28,125 nt of DNA. It comes from an uncultured Chitinophagaceae bacterium (GTDB taxonomy: Bacteria > Bacteroidota > Bacteroidia > Chitinophagales > Chitinophagaceae). Both the position numbers and the translations under genes were made by a program. The DNA lies in assembly GCA_937900675.1 (NCBI GenBank), contig CALCEA010000086.1, positions 1 to 28,125 on the forward strand, given 5' to 3'. Positions 23,611 through 28,125 of this stretch are shown piece after piece. How positions within the stretch are numbered: the first letter of the stretch is position 1; the number at the start of each line of letters is the position of its first letter. The notes under the pieces were generated by a model, which made no database searches, was not told the origin of the DNA, and saw only the letters and a list, made by a program, of their open reading frames with translations.

Positions 23611-23618
23611 ACCTCCTC
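23611..23618 (-). promoter_or_regulatory. Strong Shine-Dalgarno sequence of rpsU
   Basis: GAGGAGGT on the minus strand lies 7 nt before the rpsU ATG (23601-23603). Its GGAGGT core is fully complementary to the 16S anti-Shine-Dalgarno. Other start codons in the window are preceded by A/T-rich sequence without this motif. In Flavobacterium johnsoniae ribosomes lacking bS21 have an exposed anti-Shine-Dalgarno and favour rpsU mRNA, so this is probably an autoregulatory site. Confidence 0.85.
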
Positions 23619-23639
23619 AGGCGTTTTTTATTTGGATGG

Positions 23640-23670
23640 CAAAGATAGGATTTATCATTAAACTACCAAA
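23640..23670 (-). promoter_or_regulatory. Consensus Bacteroidota promoter of rpsU
   Basis: On the minus strand TTTG (23667-23670) is followed by 19 nt and then TATCTTTG (23640-23647), a perfect TAnnTTTG. The predicted transcript start is about 30 nt upstream of the rpsU ATG. The -33 element lies near the hscA stop. Confidence 0.8.
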
Positions 23671-23681
23671 TTTTCCCTCAT

Positions 23682-25538
23682 TTAATCCATAATTCCCTTG
23701 CCTTTTAGGGCTCCAGAGATGGCTTCATCCATGGCTCTTTCGGCAAATGGGCGGGTTACTTCGTTTAATTCCTCGGTTTTGGCTTGGATTAAGTTCTTGT
23801 CTTCCATGGTAATAGCCAATTGAAGGGCCTGCATTGCTGTTGCGCTTGCGGTGATCTCTTCCTTGGTTAAAATAGATGCATTCTTGGTCAAAAACTTCTC
23901 TGTAACAGATAAAATCTGCTCCGCTTCTGTTCTAGCTTCCACTAATGCCCTACTCGCTATATCATCTTTAGCATGTGTGATGCTATCTAATAATCTTTGT
24001 TCTACTTCTTCATCCGTTAAACCATATTGAGGTTTGATATCAATGGTTTGACTCACTCCACTTCTTAATTCTTTCGCACTTACTTGTAAAATTCCATCTG
24101 CATTAATTAAAAAACTCACATCCACTTTTGGAAGACCTGCTGGCATATTAGGAATACCTGTTAAAGTAAACTCTCCTAGTTTTCTATTGTCTTTTACCAA
24201 ATCTCTTTCTCCTTGATACACTGAAATCACCATTCCTGTTTGACCATCTTTTTGAGTAGTGTATTGTCTTCCAGCTTTGGTGGGAATTTTTGCATTTCTT
24301 GGTAATAAAACATCCATCAATCCACCCATGGTTTCAATACCTAAACTTAATGGAGTGATATCTAATAATAACATGGATTGATTATTACCAGCTAAAATAT
24401 CTGCTTGCACTGCAGCACCTAATGCTACTACTTCATCTGGATTCACAGAATCATTCACTTCTTGTTGAAAGAAATCAGCTACCAATTTTTTAACCAAAGG
24501 AACACGAGTACTTCCACCAACCATTAATACGGTATTGATATCGCTTACTTGCAAACCCGCATCACGCATAGCGTTGCTGCAACAATCCATTGTTCTTTTT
24601 ACAATAGGATGTATTAAGCTTTCAAACACTTCTTTGGTGATGCTAATTTTTTCTCCAGCAAATTCTGTTTCAAAAATATCAGCATTAGATAAAGTAACTT
24701 TAGCTTGCTCTGCAGCCAATCTTAATTCTTGTTGTAATTGTTTGTGATTGTTTAAATCATCTACCTTCCAAGACTTCATCCAATATTCAATAATCGCTCT
24801 GTCTAAATCATCTCCTCCTAAATAAGTATCTCCATTGGTACTTAGTACTTCAAAAATTCCGTTGGCAATTTTTAAAATAGATATATCAAAAGTACCTCCA
24901 CCTAAATCATAGACTGCAATGGTTTTTTCTTCTGTAGGATTCATTCCTAAACCATAAGCCAAGCTAGCAGCAGTTGGCTCGTTGATAATTCTTAACACAT
25001 CTAAACCTGCTAGTTTACCTGCATCACGCGTAGCCTGTCTTTGAGCATCGTTAAAATAAGCAGGCACAGTGATTACCGCTTTGGTAACAGGTGTTTTTAA
25101 AATATGTTCCGCTCTCTTTTTTAATTCTGCTAAAATGAATGAGCTTAATTCAATCGGTGAATAAAACTGATCCCCTATTTGCACTTTCACCAAACTCTCT
25201 GTGTTGTCATCAATAATTTTATAAGCAAAAAAGTCTTGGTGTTCTTTTACATCTTTATAAGATTTACCCATTAAACGCTTCGCACTAAAAATTGTATTCG
25301 CAGGATCTGTTTCTAAAAAAGATTTTGCTGCAGCCCCTACTGTGGTATTTCCAAATGCGTCAAAGTGAATAATACTTGGCACCACACTGGAGCCATCAAA
25401 TTCTTTTAAAGCAGTGGGTTGTTTTGTTTCTGGATGAATAATCGCCACCAAACTATTGGTAGTACCTAAATCTATCCCCACAATCATCTCTGCTTGTTGT
25501 AAACTACCTGTTGCAATATTGATACCTATCTTGGCCAT
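23682..25538 (-). CDS. hscA: Fe-S cluster assembly chaperone HscA (Hsp70 family)
   Basis: The protein is a 618-residue Hsp70 chaperone. HscA acts with co-chaperone HscB on the scaffold IscU to release Fe-S clusters. The ATPase domain has GIDLGTTNSLVA at 21-32, NEPTAASLAYGLG and YDLGGGTFDISIL. The substrate-binding domain contains LLLDITPLSLGIETMGGLMD and SFLINADGILQVSAKE. HscA and not DnaK is indicated by the roughly 20-residue lead before GIDLGTTNS, the length near E. coli HscA (616), and the C-terminus FAERAMDEAISGALKGKGIMD, which matches HscA and lacks DnaK's acidic tail. iscU, hscB and fdx are not adjacent. It starts close to a TACATTTG promoter element and precedes rpsU, which has its own promoter. 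Confidence 0.88.
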   Translation of the reverse strand: MAKIGINIATGSLQQAEMIVGIDLGTTNSLVAIIHPETKQPTALKEFDGSSVVPSIIHFDAFGNTTVGAAAKSFLETDPANTIFSAKRLMGKSYKDVKEHQDFFAYKIIDDNTESLVKVQIGDQFYSPIELSSFILAELKKRAEHILKTPVTKAVITVPAYFNDAQRQATRDAGKLAGLDVLRIINEPTAASLAYGLGMNPTEEKTIAVYDLGGGTFDISILKIANGIFEVLSTNGDTYLGGDDLDRAIIEYWMKSWKVDDLNNHKQLQQELRLAAEQAKVTLSNADIFETEFAGEKISITKEVFESLIHPIVKRTMDCCSNAMRDAGLQVSDINTVLMVGGSTRVPLVKKLVADFFQQEVNDSVNPDEVVALGAAVQADILAGNNQSMLLLDITPLSLGIETMGGLMDVLLPRNAKIPTKAGRQYTTQKDGQTGMVISVYQGERDLVKDNRKLGEFTLTGIPNMPAGLPKVDVSFLINADGILQVSAKELRSGVSQTIDIKPQYGLTDEEVEQRLLDSITHAKDDIASRALVEARTEAEQILSVTEKFLTKNASILTKEEITASATAMQALQLAITMEDKNLIQAKTEELNEVTRPFAERAMDEAISGALKGKGIMD

Positions 25539-25551
25539 TATAAAATTTTTA

Positions 25552-25559
25552 CAAATGTA
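25552..25559 (-). promoter_or_regulatory. Candidate -7 promoter element for hscA
   Basis: TACATTTG on the minus strand is a perfect TAnnTTTG about 13 nt before the hscA ATG. The -33 element is weak: only TTCG is found, at a long spacing of about 24 nt. If used, the transcript would have a very short leader. Confidence 0.4.
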
Positions 25560-25599
25560 CTTGCACTATATGCGTATAGCTTGCGAATTAAGGAATGAT

Positions 25600-26004
25600 T
25601 TAAACCAGTGGCGTTTCTGAAGCCACTAGCTTGGTTTTGGACAAAGTATCATGTAAGGGCTTGCCATTCCATGCTAATCCAAAAAAAGAAATAATAGTGG
25701 TTCTAATACATGCTCTAATAAAGAACTGACCAATATGGGGTCTCGATCCATTCTCTGAAACCACTTTGGTACCTGACAACCATTTTGCAGGCGTTCTTAA
25801 AAAGATGAACTCAAATAAAAACACATATACCCACATGGTCATAAAGAAAAATGCCCCATAACGAATGGGATAGAAACCCCAGTAATACACATAAAAATTA
25901 TACCACTGATATAAGAAATAGGCCAAAATAAATATCAAAACAGTGTCTACTAAAAATTGAAATATTCTGGTTCCGTCACCAAATGTTTGCGTTGTGGGGT
26001 TCAT
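25600..26004 (-). CDS. RDD-family small integral membrane protein
   Basis: The protein has 134 residues from the ATG at 26002-26004. The frame extends upstream to 26070, but that lead overlaps the tyrS start and looks unrelated. The RDD pattern is present: GTRIFQFLVDTVLIFILAYFLYQW (R and D of the family) forms the first membrane helix, and YGAFFFMTMWVYVFLFEFIFLRT forms the second. KWLSGTKVVSENGSRPHIGQFFIRACIRT, a typical RDD 'S.GK...G..v....R..G..p...q...R...R' segment, leads into the third and ends FGLAWNGKPLHDTLSKTKLV. Function of the family is mostly unknown; some members act as ion antiporters. It is divergent from tyrS with overlapping promoter regions. Confidence 0.85.
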   Translation of the reverse strand: MNPTTQTFGDGTRIFQFLVDTVLIFILAYFLYQWYNFYVYYWGFYPIRYGAFFFMTMWVYVFLFEFIFLRTPAKWLSGTKVVSENGSRPHIGQFFIRACIRTTIISFFGLAWNGKPLHDTLSKTKLVASETPLV

Positions 26005-26008
26005 GATG

Positions 26009-26016
26009 CAAAAATA
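26009..26016 (-). promoter_or_regulatory. Candidate -7 promoter element for the RDD gene
   Basis: TATTTTTG on the minus strand matches TAnnTTTG and lies only 4 nt from the RDD start codon, which would make the mRNA leaderless or nearly so. No good -33 TTTG is found at the normal spacing. Confidence 0.35.
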
Positions 26017-26031
26017 TTGCTTTTTGTTAGT

Positions 26032-26039
26032 TATTTTTG
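26032..26039 (+). promoter_or_regulatory. Candidate -7 promoter element for tyrS
   Basis: TATTTTTG on the plus strand is a perfect TAnnTTTG, 16 nt before the tyrS ATG. No TTTG is found 17-23 nt upstream; the nearest TTG is too close. It is paired back-to-back with the element at 26009-26016. Confidence 0.4.
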
Positions 26040-26055
26040 CCGAAAGTATGCAACT

Positions 26056-27339
26056 ATGACATTGATCCAAGAATTAAGATGGAGAGGTATGATTCAAGAT
26101 ATTATGCCAGGTACCGAGGAATTGTTTGAAAAAGAACAGGTTTCTGGTTATATCGGATTTGATCCAACTTCAGATAGTTTGCATATTGGAAGCTTGGTGC
26201 CTATTTTGTTGTTGATGCATTTACAAAGAGCAGGACATAAACCTTATGCCCTAGTTGGTGGTGCAACTGGTATGGTGGGTGATCCTAGTGGAAAGAGTGA
26301 AGAAAGAAATTTATTGAGTGAAGAAACATTGGCATTCAATTTAGCAGGTGTTAAAAAACAGTTATCTCATTTCTTAGATTTTGACGCCAACAAATCCAAT
26401 GCAGCTGAACTAGTAAACAACTATGATTGGTTTAAAGATTTTAGTTTCTTAAACTTTATTAGAGATGTAGGTAAACATATTACTGTGAACTACATGATGT
26501 CTAAGGATAGCGTGAAGAAAAGATTGGAAGGTGATAATGGAATGAGCTTTACAGAATTTACTTATCAATTGGTTCAAGGATATGATTTCTACTGGTTGTA
26601 TCAAAACAAAAACTGTAAGGTACAAATGGGCGGAAGTGATCAGTGGGGAAATATTACAACAGGTACAGAAATTATTAGAAGAAAAACTGGTGGAGAAGCA
26701 TTTGCATTTACTTGTCCATTAATTACCAAAGCAGACGGAGGAAAGTTTGGTAAAACAGAAAAAGGAAATGTATGGTTAGACTCTTCTAAAACATCTCCTT
26801 ACCAATTTTATCAGTTCTGGTTAAATGCGAGCGATGAAGATGCAAATAAGTGGATCAAGATATTTACTTTATTAGAACCATCAGTGATTGAAGGATTGAT
26901 TGCAGAACATGAAGCAGCGCCTCAATTAAGAATTTTACAAAAAGCATTGGCTGCTGAATTAACCAAGTTAGTGCACAGCGAAGCAGATTTAACTTTTGCT
27001 ATACAAGCTACAGAAATTTTATTTGGCAACGCTACTACAGAAGTGTTGCAATCATTGAATGAAACACAATTATTGCAAGTAATGGATGGTGTGCCTACTG
27101 TAAACATAGACGCTGCAAAGATTGCAGCAGGTTATGATATAGTGGAATTATTAGCAGACACTGCGATCTTCCCAAGCAAAGGCGAAGCAAGAAAAATGTG
27201 GCAAGCAGGTGGTATAGGTATTAACAAAGAAAAAATTACCACAAATTTTACCACAGTAACTAGCGCACAATTATTACAAGGAAAATATATCCTCTTCCAA
27301 AAAGGAAAGAAAAATTATTATTTAGCTATTGTAGCATAA
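26056..27339 (+). CDS. tyrS: Tyrosyl-tRNA synthetase TyrS
   Basis: The protein has 427 residues from the ATG at 26056-26058. A longer frame from 25957 runs through the divergent gene's start and is rejected. It is a class I synthetase charging tRNA-Tyr. The catalytic signature HIGS (the HIGH motif) is at residues 43-46 in FDPTSDSLHIGSL. YQLVQGYDF and QMGGSDQWGNITTG form the tyrosine/ATP pocket. KFGKT (the KMSKS motif) is at 230-234. The C-terminal S4-like RNA-binding domain begins around FPSKGEARKMWQAGGIGIN and ends with KYILFQKGKKNYYLAIV. The KFGKT form fits the TyrRS class found in E. coli and Bacillus. Confidence 0.97.
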   Translation: MTLIQELRWRGMIQDIMPGTEELFEKEQVSGYIGFDPTSDSLHIGSLVPILLLMHLQRAGHKPYALVGGATGMVGDPSGKSEERNLLSEETLAFNLAGVKKQLSHFLDFDANKSNAAELVNNYDWFKDFSFLNFIRDVGKHITVNYMMSKDSVKKRLEGDNGMSFTEFTYQLVQGYDFYWLYQNKNCKVQMGGSDQWGNITTGTEIIRRKTGGEAFAFTCPLITKADGGKFGKTEKGNVWLDSSKTSPYQFYQFWLNASDEDANKWIKIFTLLEPSVIEGLIAEHEAAPQLRILQKALAAELTKLVHSEADLTFAIQATEILFGNATTEVLQSLNETQLLQVMDGVPTVNIDAAKIAAGYDIVELLADTAIFPSKGEARKMWQAGGIGINKEKITTNFTTVTSAQLLQGKYILFQKGKKNYYLAIVA

Positions 27340-27374
27340 TTAAAAAGGCCTCAGTGAACTGAGGCCTTTTTAAT
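27339..27374. terminator. Bidirectional terminator between tyrS and the SGNH hydrolase gene
   Basis: A 16-bp perfect stem (27339-27354 with 27359-27374) has a 4-nt TGAA loop. A-rich and T-rich arms flank the GGCCTCAG core on both sides, so it can work on both strands. It overlaps the last base of the tyrS stop and lies 16 nt from the opposing gene's stop. Confidence 0.92.
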
Positions 27375-27390
27375 GAATATATACTATTGC

Positions 27391-28071
27391 TTATTGAATC
27401 GCTTTCCACATCTCTGCAGCAACCAATGCATTCCCTTTCTCATTTAAGTGCACTCTATCATAAGTTAGAATACCACTCTCTTTGTTCTCTGGATTATTCG
27501 CTACACTATAGTCATGAAAAGATTTTCTCAAATCCACCAAGCCTAAATGATTTTCAGCTGCGTACTTTCTAATCCAAGCACTGTATTGATTTAAATCACC
27601 ATCTTGAGAGTTGGAGAAATCATTTCTTTCACCAATCGCTGCAGGAGTAACTACTACTACTTTAGCACCAGCAGCTTGAATCTTCTTCACCACTGCATCA
27701 TAGAAAATGCCAAACTTATCATAATCGGTTCCAGTACCAAAACTAGATTTATGCCAAACATCATTCACACCAACCCAGATTACTACAACATCTGGTTGTT
27801 GCGCTAATACATCTTTATCCATTCTTAAAAACAGATCATAAATTTTATTTCCCCCAATTCCCGCACCCACTAATTCAATTTGATCTTGCTTGCCTTCAGC
27901 TTTGATTTGATTATTTAAAACATCTATATAACCCCCTTTTTGAACCCCCATTTGAGTGATAGAATCTCCAAAAAAGAGTACTTTTTTCTTCTTAGGTGCT
28001 CTAAAAGCCATCAAAAATAGACAGCCAATAAAGGCCGTTAAAAGCATTAATTTGTTGCCCATATTTATCAT
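27391..28071 (-). CDS. Exported SGNH/GDSL-family hydrolase (esterase/lipase)
   Basis: The protein has 226 residues. The N-terminal stretch MGNKLMLLTAFIGCLFLMAFRAP is a signal peptide or anchor. Cys17 in FIGC is only a poor lipobox, so lipoprotein status is uncertain. All SGNH blocks are visible: block I FFGDSIT with nucleophile Ser38, block II GAGIGGN (Gly), block III GVND (Asn), and block V DRVHLN with the catalytic Asp and His. It probably removes acyl or acetyl groups from a carbohydrate or lipid in the periplasm or at the cell surface. The substrate is unknown; GDSL members act on sialic acids, xylans, peptidoglycan or lipids. ATGs at 28069-28071 and 28060-28062 are both possible starts. 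It converges on tyrS across a strong terminator. Confidence 0.9.
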   Translation of the reverse strand: MINMGNKLMLLTAFIGCLFLMAFRAPKKKKVLFFGDSITQMGVQKGGYIDVLNNQIKAEGKQDQIELVGAGIGGNKIYDLFLRMDKDVLAQQPDVVVIWVGVNDVWHKSSFGTGTDYDKFGIFYDAVVKKIQAAGAKVVVVTPAAIGERNDFSNSQDGDLNQYSAWIRKYAAENHLGLVDLRKSFHDYSVANNPENKESGILTYDRVHLNEKGNALVAAEMWKAIQ

Positions 28072-28125
28072 GTTTAATTTTTAAAATAAAAACTAGGTAA
28101 AAGTTAGGGCAAAATCATAATAATC
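28072..28125. other. Non-coding end of window upstream of the hydrolase
   Basis: The last 54 nt are AT-rich and hold no visible gene. They would contain the promoter of the SGNH hydrolase, but no clear TAnnTTTG element on the minus strand can be named. Confidence 0.4.

Noticed and set aside
25957..26055. Longer TyrS reading through the divergent RDD gene start
   Set aside because: The extension encodes an unrelated Cys-rich segment; MTLIQELRWRG is the normal family start and lies behind a -7 element.

Overview
The window reads as core chromosome of a Bacteroidota bacterium, most likely near the Chitinophagia. The base composition is AT-rich. A SusD/RagB-type lipoprotein is present, HscA and monofunctional heptose kinase are of the Bacteroidota kind, genes almost all lack Shine-Dalgarno sequences, and several promoters match the Bacteroidota form (TTTG, 18-19 nt, TAnnTTTG). 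The family placement is inference; no 16S gene is present. I found no prophage, insertion sequence, CRISPR array, toxin-antitoxin or defence island.

Region 1 (1-4.1 kb): the C-terminal part of a SusD-like outer-membrane nutrient-binding protein is followed 21 nt later by murQ. murQ converges on anmK across a strong terminator. MurQ and AnmK are consecutive steps of peptidoglycan amino-sugar recycling. A Gfo/Idh/MocA oxidoreductase diverges from anmK. Region 2 (4.1-7.9 kb, minus strand): an APC amino-acid permease, the heptose-7-phosphate kinase and ispD lie tightly packed, downstream of an OmpH/Skp-like periplasmic chaperone gene and its terminator.

Region 3 (7.9-21.8 kb, minus strand) is the translation/transcription supercluster. 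In transcription order it reads tRNA-Thr(TGT), tRNA-Tyr(GTA), tRNA-Gly(TCC), tRNA-Thr(GGT), tuf, tRNA-Trp(CCA), secE, nusG, terminator; then promoter, rplK, rplA, rplJ, rplL, terminator/attenuator, rpoB, rpoC, terminator. This is the same order as the E. coli thrU-tyrU-glyT-thrT-tufB-secE-nusG-rplKAJL-rpoBC block, with a tRNA-Trp inserted. Its intercistronic gaps hold several plausible RNA control structures: a kink-turn-like hairpin before rplJ, leader hairpins before rplK, a terminator-like hairpin between rplJ and rplL, and a terminator plus a 360-nt leader before rpoB.

Region 4 (21.9-28.1 kb): a short ribosome hibernation factor (HPF/RaiA family), a XerC-type tyrosine recombinase, rpsU with a strikingly strong Shine-Dalgarno sequence, the Fe-S chaperone hscA, a small RDD membrane protein divergent from tyrS, and an exported SGNH/GDSL hydrolase converging on tyrS across a 16-bp perfect-stem terminator.

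The gene content is ordinary. The observations most worth a second look are regulatory: the rpsU Shine-Dalgarno, the L10 leader kink-turn candidate, the stacked attenuator-like hairpins in the ribosomal protein/RNA polymerase operon, and the SusD-MurQ-AnmK grouping. I do not see a clearly undescribed multi-gene system.
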